Assembly (NCBI GenBank): GCA_028687035.1
Contig: JAQUAX010000003.1
Location: 222,615 to 286,614 of the forward strand
Length of the DNA: 64,000 bases
Direction of reading: 5' to 3'
Source: Dechloromonas sp.
GTDB taxonomy: Bacteria > Pseudomonadota > Gammaproteobacteria > Burkholderiales > Rhodocyclaceae
In this document: in pieces, positions 49,136 to 57,872 of the stretch
Position numbering within the stretch: the first letter of the stretch is position 1
Layout of the letters: the number at the start of each line of letters is the position of its first letter
Program-made: the position numbers and the translations under genes
Notes under the pieces: generated by a model
What the model was told of the DNA's origin: nothing
Databases searched by the model: none
The model's input: the letters and a program-made list of their open reading frames with translations, nothing else

Positions 49136-49722
49136 TCGACTCCCAGAAGCAGTGCGTCGATACCGTCGCACAGGCAATGGATGACCAGCAGATGGGTTTC
49201 CTGGATGCGCGCCGGGCGGTCGGCCGGCACGCACAGGTGGATGTCGTTGTCGCCGAGCATCTCGCCGATCTGGCCGCCGTGGCCGCCGGTCAGCGCGACG
49301 ACGGTCATGTCGTGCTCCTGCGCGGCGAGGATCGCCTCGGCGACGTTGGCCGCCTCGCCGGTCGCCGAGATGGCGAGCAGCACGTCGCCGGCATGGCCGA
49401 AGGCGCGCACCTGGCGGGCGAAGATCTGCGGGAAGCCGAATTCGGCGCCGACCGCGCTGAGCAGCGCACCGTCGGTATTCAGGGCGATCGCCGCGAGTTC
49501 CTGGCGATCGGCCTCGAAGCGGCCGATCAGGCGCGCGGCGAAACGCTGGGCGTCGGCCGCCGACCCGCCGTTGCCGCAGGCGAGGATCTTGCCGCCGTTG
49601 AGCAGGCACTGGGTCAGCGTCTCGATCGCGGCGGCGATCGGGGCGGCCAGCAGTTCGACGGCATTCAGTTGGGTTTGGGCGCTCTCCTCGAAATGCCGGG
49701 AGACGCGGGCGATCAGGTCCAT
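49132..49722 (-). CDS. diaA: SIS-domain phosphoheptose isomerase-like DnaA regulator
   Basis: A 196-residue SIS protein, the same length as E. coli DiaA. It shows GGKILACGNGGSAADAQRFAARLIGRFE, LNTDGALLSAVGAEFGF, GDVLLAISATGEAANV and RIQETHLLVIHCLCDGID. In E. coli DiaA binds DnaA and promotes initiation; the fold is shared with GmhA heptose isomerase. Its place between yraN and dolP favours DiaA. ATG 49722 gives the standard MDLIARVSRHFEES start; an upstream ATG at 49758 would add 12 atypical residues. Confidence 0.88.
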   Translation of the reverse strand: MDLIARVSRHFEESAQTQLNAVELLAAPIAAAIETLTQCLLNGGKILACGNGGSAADAQRFAARLIGRFEADRQELAAIALNTDGALLSAVGAEFGFPQIFARQVRAFGHAGDVLLAISATGEAANVAEAILAAQEHDMTVVALTGGHGGQIGEMLGDNDIHLCVPADRPARIQETHLLVIHCLCDGIDALLLGVE

Positions 49723-49764
49723 GCGGGCGCTTCTTGCGATACTCGATGATCGGCGCATTCTACC

Positions 49765-50130
49765 TCACAGCCCGGCGAGGACTTCGAATTCGAGCCGGCG
49801 CCACGGATCGGCGTCGTCGCCGAGGCGGGTGATCCGGGCGCTCAGCGCTTCGCCGCGGTCGAGCGCGGCGGCCTGCGCCCGGTTCGCGGCGCGCGGCACG
49901 TAACCGAGCGGACGCCCGCGCCAGTCGATGCGGATCGCGTTGGCGTCGTGCCGGTTGCCGGGTTCGCGGACCAGGCTCAGCGCGTCGCCGACTTTCAGCC
50001 GGGCGCGGACTTCGGCCAGCGCGTGGTACTGGCTGCCGGCCAGCGGCAGGCGCTGGATCGTCATCCGCAGCCCGCCGGCGGCCGCTGCGGACAGCCAGCA
50101 GAGCAGGCTAATCGCCGTCAGCAAACGCAT
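49765..50130 (-). CDS. Exported HIRAN-domain protein
   Basis: A 121-residue protein with a signal peptide ([20 protein letters not shown]) and a complete HIRAN domain: [81 protein letters not shown] domains normally bind DNA ends in helicases such as HLTF. A secreted version standing alone is odd. The start overlaps yraN by 23 bp and it precedes diaA, so it is inserted into the conserved yraN-diaA order. Confidence 0.85.
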   Translation of the reverse strand: MRLLTAISLLCWLSAAAAGGLRMTIQRLPLAGSQYHALAEVRARLKVGDALSLVREPGNRHDANAIRIDWRGRPLGYVPRAANRAQAAALDRGEALSARITRLGDDADPWRRLEFEVLAGL

Positions 50131-50470
50131 CGCGCAGCCATTCGAGGCGGCCGCCGTCGATCAGCACGCAATCGAAGCGGCAGGCGGCATCGCCGTGGCG
50201 GGCCAGCCAGTGGCGGGCGGCGAGCACCAGCCGGCGGCGCTTGGCGGCCGTGATGCTGGCCGCCGCACCGCCGTAGTCGCTGCGGCTGCGCTGGCGGACC
50301 TCGACGAAGACCAGCGTCGCGCCGTCGCGGGCGATCAGGTCGATCTCGCCGCCGCGGACCCGGAAATTGCGGTCGACGACGCGCAGACCGCGTTTTTCGA
50401 GGTAGTCCGCAGCCTGCGCCTCGGCTTCGCGGCCGCGCGCCGTGGTGGTATCGTTGGCCTTTGCCCGCAT
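50108..50470 (-). CDS. yraN: YraN family endonuclease-like protein (UPF0102)
   Basis: A 120-residue protein with the YraN hallmark pattern: [50 protein letters not shown], i.e. the PD-(D/E)XK-like E-I-D...F-V-E-V-R core, where the usual Lys is Arg. The C-terminal part [13 protein letters not shown]...CRFDCVLID is also typical. Biochemical role unknown. It is divergent from rsmI, as in E. coli. The starts of yraN (50470) and rsmI (50481) are only 10 bp apart, so the promoters overlap the coding starts. Confidence 0.92.
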   Translation of the reverse strand: MRAKANDTTTARGREAEAQAADYLEKRGLRVVDRNFRVRGGEIDLIARDGATLVFVEVRQRSRSDYGGAAASITAAKRRRLVLAARHWLARHGDAACRFDCVLIDGGRLEWLRDAFADGD

Positions 50471-50480
50471 CGCGAAATAT

Positions 50481-51320
50481 ATGACTTTGGAATCTCCGGC
50501 ATTGTATGTCGTCCCGACGCCGCTCGGGAACCTCGCCGACCTGACCCGGCGCGCCGAGGAGGTGCTGCGCGCGGTGCCCTGGGTCGCCGCCGAGGACACC
50601 CGGCACAGCGGCCCGCTGCTCAAGCAGCTCGGCTCGTCGGCGCGGCTGCTGCCGGCGCACCAGCACAACGAGCACGAGGCCGCCGCCCGCATCGTCGAGC
50701 GCCTGCAGGCCGGCGACTCGGTGGCGCTGGTCTCCGATGCCGGTACGCCGGGCATTTCCGATCCGGGCGCCCGCGTCGTCGCCGCGGTGCGCGCCGCCGG
50801 CGGCCGCGTCGTGCCGCTGCCCGGCCCGTGCGCGGCGACCACCGCGCTGTCGGCTTCCGGTCTGGGCGACGAACATTTCCTGTTCTACGGCTTCCTGCCG
50901 AGCAAGGGCGGCCAGCGCCGGCAGGCGCTCGAGGCGCTGCGCGAACACCCGTACGCGCTGGTCTTCTACGAGGCGCCGCACCGCGTGCTGGAAACCGTCG
51001 CCGACCTCGCCGCGGTGCTCGGCGGCGAACGCACGCTGGTCGTCGCCCGCGAACTGACCAAGCTGTTCGAGACCGTGCACAGCCTGCCGCTGGCCGAGGC
51101 CGCGGCCTGGCTGCAGGCCGACGCCAACCGCCAGCGCGGCGAGTTCGTGCTGATCGTCTCGGGCGCGCCGGAAGGCGCCGACGACGGTGAAGGCGAGCGC
51201 GTGCTGAAGCTGCTGCTCGACGACGGCCTGCCGGTCAAGCAGGCGGCGAAGCTGGCCGCGGCGATCACCGGCGCCGCGAAAAACGCGCTTTACCAGCGCG
51301 CGCTGGCGCTGAAAAGTTAA
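50481..51320 (+). CDS. rsmI: 16S rRNA (cytidine-2'-O)-methyltransferase RsmI
   Basis: A 279-residue tetrapyrrole-methylase-fold enzyme. Motifs are [67 protein letters not shown] and [11 protein letters not shown]. It methylates C1402 of 16S rRNA. The chosen ATG 50481 ([11 protein letters not shown]) gives the standard N-terminus; the longer frame from 50442 would overlap yraN. It is followed by pyrC after 33 bp. Confidence 0.95.
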   Translation: MTLESPALYVVPTPLGNLADLTRRAEEVLRAVPWVAAEDTRHSGPLLKQLGSSARLLPAHQHNEHEAAARIVERLQAGDSVALVSDAGTPGISDPGARVVAAVRAAGGRVVPLPGPCAATTALSASGLGDEHFLFYGFLPSKGGQRRQALEALREHPYALVFYEAPHRVLETVADLAAVLGGERTLVVARELTKLFETVHSLPLAEAAAWLQADANRQRGEFVLIVSGAPEGADDGEGERVLKLLLDDGLPVKQAAKLAAAITGAAKNALYQRALALKS

Positions 51321-51353
51321 AATCGCGGAAATTACCGACAGAAAGACTGATTC

Positions 51354-52385
51354 ATGCAACTGACCATCACCCGCCCCGACGACTGGCACCTCCACCTGCG
51401 CGACGGCGAGGCGCTGGCCGCCGTGCTGCCGCACACCGCCCGCCAGTTCGCCCGCGCCATCGTGATGCCCAACCTGAAGCCGCCGGTGACCACCGTCGAT
51501 CAGGCCGCCGCCTACCGCGACCGCATCCTCGCGGCGCTGCCGGACGGCATGGCCTTCGAGCCGCTGATGACGCTGTACCTGACCGACAACACGCCGCCGG
51601 CCGAGATCGCCAAGGCGGCCGCGTCCGGCTTCGTCAAGGCGGTCAAGCTGTACCCGGCCGGTGCGACGACCAATTCGGACGCCGGCCTGACCGACATCGC
51701 CAAGGCCTACGACACGCTGGCCGAAATGGAACGCGTCGGCCTGCCGCTGCTCGTGCATGGCGAGGTCACCGACCCTGCGATCGACCTGTTCGACCGCGAG
51801 AAGGTCTTCATCGACACCGTGCTGGCGCCGCTGACCGCGCGCTTCCCGAAGCTGAAGGTGGTCATGGAGCACATCACGACGAAGGACGCGGCCGAATTCG
51901 TCGCCGCGGCGCCGTCGACCGTGGCGGCGACGATCACCGCGCACCACCTGCTGTACAACCGCAACGCGATCTTCCAGGGCGGTGTCCGCCCGCACTGGTA
52001 CTGCCTGCCGGTGCTGAAGCGCGAGACGCACCGCGAGGCGCTGGTCGCCGCGGCGATCTCCGGTAACCCGAAGTTCTTCCTCGGCACCGACTCGGCGCCG
52101 CACGCGAAGGGCGCCAAGGAAGCCGCCTGCGGCTGTGCCGGCTGCTACACGGCCTACGCCGCGATCGAGCTGTACGCCGAGGTCTTCGAACGCGCCGGCG
52201 CGCTCGACAAGCTGGAAGCCTTCGCCAGCTTCAACGGTCCCGACTGGTACGGCCTGCCGCGCAACAGCGGCAGCGTCACGCTGGTCAGGGAAGAATGGAC
52301 GGTGCCGGCCGACTACGCCTACGTCACCGGCGACCGCATCGTGCCGCTGCGCGCCGGCGAAACGCTATCCTGGAAAATGCGCTGA
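51354..52385 (+). CDS. pyrC: Dihydroorotase
   Basis: A 343-residue class II dihydroorotase like the E. coli enzyme (348). The zinc ligands start at HLHLRD (residues 12-17); the carboxylated lysine is in [10 protein letters not shown], and further ligands are in [16 protein letters not shown] and [16 protein letters not shown]. It makes dihydroorotate in pyrimidine synthesis. The start ATG 51354 gives [11 protein letters not shown]. Confidence 0.97.
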   Translation: MQLTITRPDDWHLHLRDGEALAAVLPHTARQFARAIVMPNLKPPVTTVDQAAAYRDRILAALPDGMAFEPLMTLYLTDNTPPAEIAKAAASGFVKAVKLYPAGATTNSDAGLTDIAKAYDTLAEMERVGLPLLVHGEVTDPAIDLFDREKVFIDTVLAPLTARFPKLKVVMEHITTKDAAEFVAAAPSTVAATITAHHLLYNRNAIFQGGVRPHWYCLPVLKRETHREALVAAAISGNPKFFLGTDSAPHAKGAKEAACGCAGCYTAYAAIELYAEVFERAGALDKLEAFASFNGPDWYGLPRNSGSVTLVREEWTVPADYAYVTGDRIVPLRAGETLSWKMR

Positions 52386-52396
52386 GGAAACCGACC

Positions 52397-52834
52397 ATGC
52401 GCCTGCGCTCCGTGCTGTTGTCCCTGTTCGCCGTCCCGCTGCTGGCCGCCTGCGTCAATGACGGCGCCACCTACGAGATCGACGGCACCCGCGAGCACGT
52501 GCTGTCGCTGATCCGCGAGCAGCCGTATTTCTGGGACGACAAGCTGGAGCTGGCGCTGGTCGTCGCCCGGATGCCGGCCTGCATGCGCCGGCACAGCCTG
52601 GGCAGCGGCACCGCGCGGACCCGCGTCGAGGTCTACCAGGTGCCGTCCGGCGCCTTCGTCGTCAAGGTCGGCAAGCGCCTGTACGCGACCGAGACGCAGA
52701 CCTGCGAGGGCTTCGCCAAGCTCGACGCCGAGCCGGTCGAGGGCATCGGGCTGCGGGTCGGTACCTTCCGGGTCAGGAACGGCGAACTGGTCTTCGTCAA
52801 GGAAGAGGGCGGCAGCGGCTCGGCTGAAGAGTGA
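52397..52834 (+). CDS. Hypothetical lipoprotein
   Basis: A 145-residue protein with a lipoprotein signal (MRLRSVLLSLFAVPLLAAC, Cys19). The mature part begins VNDGATYEIDG and contains DKLELALVVARMPACMRRHSL and RVEVYQVPSGAFVVKVGKRLYATETQTCEGF, with two further cysteines able to form a disulfide. I do not know a named function; similar proteins occur in related betaproteobacteria. It follows pyrC after 11 bp and overlaps the DUF3025 gene by 4 bp (GTGA). Confidence 0.8.
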   Translation: MRLRSVLLSLFAVPLLAACVNDGATYEIDGTREHVLSLIREQPYFWDDKLELALVVARMPACMRRHSLGSGTARTRVEVYQVPSGAFVVKVGKRLYATETQTCEGFAKLDAEPVEGIGLRVGTFRVRNGELVFVKEEGGSGSAEE

Positions 52835-53601
52835 GCGCCCGCTACGCGTCGCCGCTTTTCGCGCCGCTGCGCCACTGGCTGGATCGGCTGCCGGACCGTC
52901 CGGATGCCGACGCGGTCGACGCGCTGGCCAGGCGTTTTCCGGTCTGCCTCGACGCCGGCACCGAAGTCCGCTTCGTTCCACCGCAGGCCGACGGACTGGT
53001 CTACGAGTGCCGGGTCTGGGCATCCGGCGAGGTCGAGACGCGGCCCGACAACTGGCACGACTTCTTCAATGCGCTGGTCTGGCTGTCCTTTCCGCGGACC
53101 AAGCGGGCGGTCACCGCCGCCCACGTCGCCGCGATGCGGCCGGCCGGCGAGGCGCGCGGCAGCGTGCGCGACGCGCTGACCCATTTCGACGAATGCGGCA
53201 TCGTCGTGCTGTCGCGCCGCCCGGAACTCCTCGATCTGCTGCGCGCCTTCGAATGGAAGCGGCTTTTTGTCGAGCATCGTGACGAAGTGATCGCTCACAT
53301 GCGCTTCGTCGTGTTCGGCCATGCGACCTACGAAGCGCTGCTTTCCCCGTTCCGCGGGCTGACCGCCAAGGCCGTGCTGTACGACGCCGACGACGCCTGG
53401 TTCGCGCTGCCGGAAGACGCGCGGCTGGCCGCGGTCGACGCCCGGCTGGCGGCCGATCTGGCGAGCGGGCGCTACGTCCGCCCGCGCGATTTCCAGCCGC
53501 TGCCGCTGCTCGGCATTCCCGGCGTGACGCCGGACAGCGAGTCGCCGGACTATTACGACGACGCCTGGCAGTTCCGGCCGGGGCGGCGGCGTTCGGGCTG
53601 A
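52831..53601 (+). CDS. DUF3025 domain protein
   Basis: A 256-residue protein of the DUF3025 family, recognised from ETRPDNWHDFFNALVWLSFPRTKRAVTAAH, LTHFDECGIVVLSRRPEL, FVVFGHATYEALLSPF and PLPLLGIPGVTP. Function unknown; no signal peptide. It starts with GTG 52831 overlapping the lipoprotein stop, so it is translationally coupled, and the next gene starts 3 bp after its stop. Confidence 0.88.
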   Translation: MSARYASPLFAPLRHWLDRLPDRPDADAVDALARRFPVCLDAGTEVRFVPPQADGLVYECRVWASGEVETRPDNWHDFFNALVWLSFPRTKRAVTAAHVAAMRPAGEARGSVRDALTHFDECGIVVLSRRPELLDLLRAFEWKRLFVEHRDEVIAHMRFVVFGHATYEALLSPFRGLTAKAVLYDADDAWFALPEDARLAAVDARLAADLASGRYVRPRDFQPLPLLGIPGVTPDSESPDYYDDAWQFRPGRRRSG

Positions 53602-53604
53602 TCG

Positions 53605-54207
53605 ATGACGATGGACGGACGGCTCCGCCGCTGGGACGACGCCCGCGGTTTCGGCTTCATCGCGCCGGATGGTGGCGGCGACGAGGTCTTCGTGCATATC
53701 AGCGTTTTTCCGGCGGGACGGCGGCCGCAGATCGGCGAGCGCCTGCGCTTCGCCGTCGAGACCGCCGCCGACGGCCGCCGGCGCGCGGTGCGCGTCAGGC
53801 GTCCCTCCGCCGGGCTGACCGACCGGCTGCGGGGCCGCTCCGCGCTGCTGCCGATTCCGCTGTTTGCGCTTCTGTTCGCCGGCCTGGCACTGGCCGGCCG
53901 GGTGCCCGGCCGCTGGGCGCTGGTCTACCTGGTCGCCAGCGCGATCTGCTTCGCGCTGTACGCCATCGACAAGTCGGCCGCAGTGGCCGGCCGCCGGCGC
54001 ACGCCGGAGCGCACGCTGCATTTCTGGGCGCTGGTCGGCGGCTGGCCGGGGGCGCTGCTGGCGCAGCACGCGCTGCGCCACAAATCGGTCAAGGCCGGCT
54101 TCCGCGCGGTGTTCCGGGTCACGGTCGCCGGCAACCTGGCCGCATTGTTCTGGCTGGCGTCGCCGGCCGGGCAGCGCTGGCTGCACGGGCTGCCGCTCGC
54201 CCTTTAG
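53605..54207 (+). CDS. Cold-shock domain/DUF1294 fusion membrane protein
   Basis: A 200-residue fusion. Residues 1-65 are a cold-shock-like OB domain (GRLRRWDDARGFGFIAPDGGGDEVFVHISVF) with RNP1-type GFGFI and VFVHI motifs for nucleic acid binding. Residues 80-200 form the DUF1294 membrane part with three hydrophobic segments and conserved YAIDKSAA, LHFWALVGGWPGALLAQHALRHKS. The fusion is widespread in proteobacteria but its role is not established. Convergent with leuA. Confidence 0.88.
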   Translation: MTMDGRLRRWDDARGFGFIAPDGGGDEVFVHISVFPAGRRPQIGERLRFAVETAADGRRRAVRVRRPSAGLTDRLRGRSALLPIPLFALLFAGLALAGRVPGRWALVYLVASAICFALYAIDKSAAVAGRRRTPERTLHFWALVGGWPGALLAQHALRHKSVKAGFRAVFRVTVAGNLAALFWLASPAGQRWLHGLPLAL

Positions 54208-54232
54208 GCGGCGGCAGCCTCCGGCCCGCGGC

Positions 54233-55918
54233 TCAGGCCGCCTGATCGACGCGGCCGGCGGCGCCGAGCCGGTTGATGCCGCTGATCAGCGCCTTGATCG
54301 ACGCGGTGACGATGTTGCCGTCGATGCCGACGCCGTAACATTCGCCGCGGCCGGCCGCCGCCATCTCGATGAAGGCGCAGGCGCGGGCGTTGCCGTCGTC
54401 GCCGGCCGGCTTCATCGAACGTTCCTCGTAGCTGCGGACCTGGACGGCGATTCCGGCGCCCTGCAGCGCGTGCACCGCGGCGTTGATCGGGCCGTTGCCT
54501 TCGCCGACCAGCAGGTGCGGCTGGCCGTCGATGTCGACCGAGAGGCGGATGCCCTGGACGTCGCCGTGCTCGAACAGGTGGTGCTCGCGGTAGCGGACCG
54601 GCGCCGCCGCGTCGAGATAGGTCCCGGCGAAGAGGTGCCAGATGTCGCCGGCGCCGAGTTCGCCACCGTGCGTGTCGGTGTGGCGCTGGACGACGCCCGA
54701 GAACTCGACCTGCAGGCGGCGCGGCATCGCGACGCCGTGCTCGGTTTCCATCAGGTAGGCGATGCCCCCCTTGCCGGACTGGCTGTTGACCCGGATCACG
54801 GAGTCGTAGCTGCGTCCGACGTCGGCCGGATCGATCGGGAGATAGGGCACGTTCCACGGCGCGTCCGCCTTTTGAGCGGCAAAGCCCTTCTTGATGGCGT
54901 CCTGGTGGGAGCCGGAGAAGGCCGTGAAGACGAGATCGCCGACGTAGGGGTGGCGCGGGTGGATGGGCAACTGCGTACAGTGCTCGACGGTGCGGGCGAC
55001 GGCGTTGATGTCGGAGAAGTCGAGGCCCGGATGCACGCCCTGCGTGTACATGTTGAGGGCGAGGGTCACGAGGTCGACGTTGCCGGTGCGTTCGCCGTTG
55101 CCGAAGAGGCAGCCCTCGACGCGGTCGGCGCCGGCCATCAGCCCCATCTCGGCGGCGGCGACCGCGGTGCCGCGGTCGTTGTGCGGGTGGAGGCTGATCA
55201 GCACGCTGTCGCGGCGGGCGAGGTTGCGGTGCATCCACTCGATCTGGTCGGCGTAGATGTTCGGCGTCGCCACCTCGACCGTGGTCGGGAGGTTGAGGAT
55301 GACCTTGTTGTCCGGCGTCGCGCCCCAGGCAGCGGTGACCGCGTCGCAGACCTCGCGGGCGAATTCGAGTTCGGTCGCGGTGAAGGTCTCCGGGCTGTAC
55401 TGGAGCACGATCTCGGTCTCCGGCATGTCGGCGGCGAGGGTTTTGATCAATTTGACGGCGTCGACCGCCATCCGCACCACCTCGTCCTGGCTCATGCCGA
55501 ACACGATGTCGCGGAAGGGCTTGGACGTCGCGTTATAGACGTGGACGATGGCCCGGCGGGCGCCGCGCACGGCTTCCATGGTGCGGCGGATCAGGTGTTC
55601 GCGGGCCTGGGTCAGCACCTCGATGGTGACGTCGTCCGGGATGTGGCCGTCGTCGATCAGGCTGCGCACGAAGTCGAAATCGGTCTGCGACGCCGACGGG
55701 AAGGCGACTTCGATTTCCTTGAAGCCGACCGCGCACAAGGTCTTGAACATGCGCATCTTCTTGTCGCCGTTCATCGGCTCGAACAAGGACTGGTTGCCGT
55801 CGCGCAGGTCGGTACTCATCCAGACCGGCGGGCGTTCGATGACGCGGTTCGGCCACTGGCGGTCGGCGAGGCGGACCGGGGCGAAGGCGCTGTACTTGGC
55901 GGCGGGATTGGCGATCAT
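54233..55918 (-). CDS. leuA: 2-isopropylmalate synthase
   Basis: A 561-residue long-type (LeuA2) enzyme. The catalytic domain starts [13 protein letters not shown] and has [32 protein letters not shown] and [21 protein letters not shown], the metal and acetyl-CoA binding parts. The C-terminal regulatory (LeuA dimer) domain with [15 protein letters not shown] should bind leucine for feedback control. It catalyses the first step of leucine synthesis. ATG 55918 has GGAG 7 nt upstream; a GTG at 55930 is possible. It is divergent from an Lrp-type regulator. Confidence 0.95.
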   Translation of the reverse strand: MIANPAAKYSAFAPVRLADRQWPNRVIERPPVWMSTDLRDGNQSLFEPMNGDKKMRMFKTLCAVGFKEIEVAFPSASQTDFDFVRSLIDDGHIPDDVTIEVLTQAREHLIRRTMEAVRGARRAIVHVYNATSKPFRDIVFGMSQDEVVRMAVDAVKLIKTLAADMPETEIVLQYSPETFTATELEFAREVCDAVTAAWGATPDNKVILNLPTTVEVATPNIYADQIEWMHRNLARRDSVLISLHPHNDRGTAVAAAEMGLMAGADRVEGCLFGNGERTGNVDLVTLALNMYTQGVHPGLDFSDINAVARTVEHCTQLPIHPRHPYVGDLVFTAFSGSHQDAIKKGFAAQKADAPWNVPYLPIDPADVGRSYDSVIRVNSQSGKGGIAYLMETEHGVAMPRRLQVEFSGVVQRHTDTHGGELGAGDIWHLFAGTYLDAAAPVRYREHHLFEHGDVQGIRLSVDIDGQPHLLVGEGNGPINAAVHALQGAGIAVQVRSYEERSMKPAGDDGNARACAFIEMAAAGRGECYGVGIDGNIVTASIKALISGINRLGAAGRVDQAA

Positions 55919-56013
55919 GCGGGGCTCCACGAAACGGATTGCGATGGCGAAATCTTACGCAAAAGCCCGCAGCAGGTGCTTGCGTTCCGTGGCATGATTG
56001 GCCTTGTTATTGG

Positions 56014-56028
56014 CAGAAAATTGCGCGA
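56014..56028. promoter_or_regulatory. Possible Lrp-type binding site
   Basis: CAGAAAATTGCGCGA fits 12 of 15 positions of the E. coli Lrp consensus YAGHAWATTWTDCTR and lies 10 bp before the Lrp-family start in the 120-bp leuA/regulator gap. Lrp sites are degenerate, so this is only suggestive of autoregulation. Confidence 0.3.
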
Positions 56029-56038
56029 GTCATTCGAT

Positions 56039-56518
56039 ATGAACAATCAGATACAGCTCGACCGTTACGACCGGCAGATTCTCGCCGTGCTGCAGCAGGA
56101 TGGACGGATCAGCAACCAGGACCTGGCCGACCGCATCGGCCTGTCGCCGTCGCCGTGCCTGCGCCGCGTCCGGTCGCTCGAGGAGGCCGGGCTGATCGCC
56201 GGCTACCGCGCGCTGCTCGACGCGAAGAAGCTCGGCCTGACGCTGATGGCGCTGATCGGCATCTCGATGGACCAGCACACGCCGGAGCGCTTCGCCAACC
56301 TCGAAGCGGCGATCTCGGACATCCCGGAAGTGCTCGAATGCCTGCTGATCACCGGCCAGCAGTCGGACTACCAGCTGAAGGTCGTCGTCCGCGACATGGA
56401 CGCCTACCAGGACCTGCTGCTCAACAGGATCACGCGCATTCCCGGTGTCACCGGCGTGCATACCAGTTTCGTGCTCAGGAAGGTCGTCGACCGCACGGCG
56501 CTGCCGGTGGGCGCTTGA
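56039..56518 (+). CDS. Lrp/AsnC family transcriptional regulator
   Basis: A 159-residue regulator. The N-terminal helix-turn-helix reads LDRYDRQILAVLQQDGRISNQDLADRIGLSPSPCLRRVRSLEEAGLIAGYRALLD. The C-terminal RAM domain (PEVLECLLITGQQSDYQLKVVVRDMDAYQDLLLNRITRIPGV) senses amino acids. It is divergent from leuA, so control of leucine synthesis is possible. The start ATG 56039 lacks a strong SD. An AT-rich region and the fimbrial operon follow. Confidence 0.92.
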   Translation: MNNQIQLDRYDRQILAVLQQDGRISNQDLADRIGLSPSPCLRRVRSLEEAGLIAGYRALLDAKKLGLTLMALIGISMDQHTPERFANLEAAISDIPEVLECLLITGQQSDYQLKVVVRDMDAYQDLLLNRITRIPGVTGVHTSFVLRKVVDRTALPVGA

Positions 56519-56637
56519 TGTTTACGATTTTTGTATCGTTTTTCGTATTAATTTCAAATTTTGCTTTCATATTCTTCTGGCATCGAGTATAAAGGAGACA
56601 CGGTTAACACATTGTTTCTCGCAAGAAGAGGTTGATC

Positions 56638-57144
56638 ATGAACAAGCTATCGGCAAACATCCTGGCCGTTTCCTTCCTGGCCAGCTTTACGGGGGGAGCG
56701 ATGGCCGCGACGGCAGACGCCAGTCTGACGGTTACAGCGACGGTCAGCGCCACCTGCACTGCAACGACGACCGCACTTAACTTCGGATCCTACGATCCGT
56801 CCTCGGGCAGCGCCAACGACAACACCGGTTCGGTCAGCGTGACCTGCACCAATGGCACACCCTACACGGTTGCGCTGGATGCTGGCGCACACGCTGGCAC
56901 TGCGGGAGACGTGACGACCCGCCGGATGCTCTCTGGTTCCTCCAGTTTTTTGCCCTATCAGATTTACACGAATGCTGGGCGGACTACGGTGTGGGGTGAC
57001 GGGGCTAATGGATCATCCACGCAGTCGAATACTGGTAGCGGTGACGCCCAGTCCTTTTCCGCCTACGGTCGCATCCCGGCTGGGCAGTATGTGGCCCCGG
57101 GAAATGACTACGCCGACAGCGTCAAAGTTACCGTCACTTACTGA
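56638..57144 (+). CDS. Spore coat U-domain pilus subunit (CsuA/B-like)
   Basis: A 168-residue secreted protein. It has a signal peptide (MNKLSANILAVSFLASFTGGAMA) and an SCPU domain with two Cys (VSATCTATT, SVTCTNGTPYTVALDAG), YQIYTNAGRTTVWGDG and the typical end YADSVKVTVTY. Such subunits polymerise by donor-strand exchange in Csu-type pili. AGAGG lies 8 nt before ATG 56638. An AT-rich 120-bp leader (56519-56637) with a TATAAA near 56589 probably contains the operon promoter. The base composition is visibly lower in GC than the rest of the window. Confidence 0.9.
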   Translation: MNKLSANILAVSFLASFTGGAMAATADASLTVTATVSATCTATTTALNFGSYDPSSGSANDNTGSVSVTCTNGTPYTVALDAGAHAGTAGDVTTRRMLSGSSSFLPYQIYTNAGRTTVWGDGANGSSTQSNTGSGDAQSFSAYGRIPAGQYVAPGNDYADSVKVTVTY

Positions 57145-57872
57145 TGTTCAGGCGGTTACTGTCACTGATCGCCGGCCTGGCCGCAGCCTGCGCCGGGGCG
57201 GCGGACCTCGGGGTGATGCCGGTTCGTGTTGAACTGAGTGCCCGCCAGGACCGGCAGGCGATCACGGTCAGCAACCGCGGCGCCGAGCCGGTGCTGATCC
57301 AGGCCGAAACCGTAAGCTGGGTCCAAACGGACGGCGAGGACCAGTACACCCCGACTCGCGAACTGCTGGTCAATCCGCCGCTCTTCACGATTCCGTCCGG
57401 CGGTTCGCAGATAGTGCGGGTCGGTCTGCGCCGGCCGGTCGATGCGGAACGCGAATTGAGCTACCGGATTTTCCTGCGCGAAGTCCCCGGTGCGCCGCCG
57501 TCCGCCGCTGGCGACAAGGGGCAGCAGATCCGCGTGTTGCTCGAGTTGCGTCTGCCGGTTTATGTCGCGCCGGCCAGGCCGCAGCCGGCCCAGCGCTGGC
57601 GAGCCAGCCGCAGTGCCGACGGCGGTATCGAGCTGGAACTCGCCAATACCGGAAATGCCCATGTCGTTGTCGGCGGATTGCGCCTGCTGGCGCCGGGCGC
57701 GTTGCCGGGCGCGGCGCCCCTGGCCGAAATGAAGGGTGGGGGTTCGGTGCTTGCCGGTCAGCGCCGGGTCTGGCACCTGGCACCGCCGGCACCGGACGGA
57801 CGCTTCTTCGTGCTCGAGGTCCGGGGTGAAAACGGTTCACAGCATGTCGCACTGGATCTCGAGGGGAGTTGA
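57144..57872 (+). CDS. Fimbrial periplasmic chaperone (PapD/CsuC-like)
   Basis: A 242-residue chaperone with a signal peptide (MFRRLLSLIAGLAAACAGA) and two Ig-like domains: LGVMPVRVELSARQDRQAITVSNRGAEPVLIQAETVSW, SGGSQIVRVGLRR, ELSYRIFLREVPG, and RVLLELRLPVYVAP. It carries pilus subunits to the usher. Its ATG shares an A with the preceding stop (TGATG), so the genes are coupled. It overlaps the usher start by 29 bp. Confidence 0.93.
   Translation: MFRRLLSLIAGLAAACAGAADLGVMPVRVELSARQDRQAITVSNRGAEPVLIQAETVSWVQTDGEDQYTPTRELLVNPPLFTIPSGGSQIVRVGLRRPVDAERELSYRIFLREVPGAPPSAAGDKGQQIRVLLELRLPVYVAPARPQPAQRWRASRSADGGIELELANTGNAHVVVGGLRLLAPGALPGAAPLAEMKGGGSVLAGQRRVWHLAPPAPDGRFFVLEVRGENGSQHVALDLEGS

Noticed and set aside
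49132..49722. GmhA heptose isomerase assignment
   Set aside because: Same SIS fold, but gene order yraN-diaA-dolP and 196-residue length fit DiaA better, and no heptose pathway genes are near.
55990..56010. Sigma-54-like GG/GC pair (TGGCATG) upstream of the Lrp regulator
   Set aside because: The -12 element is not at the needed spacing.
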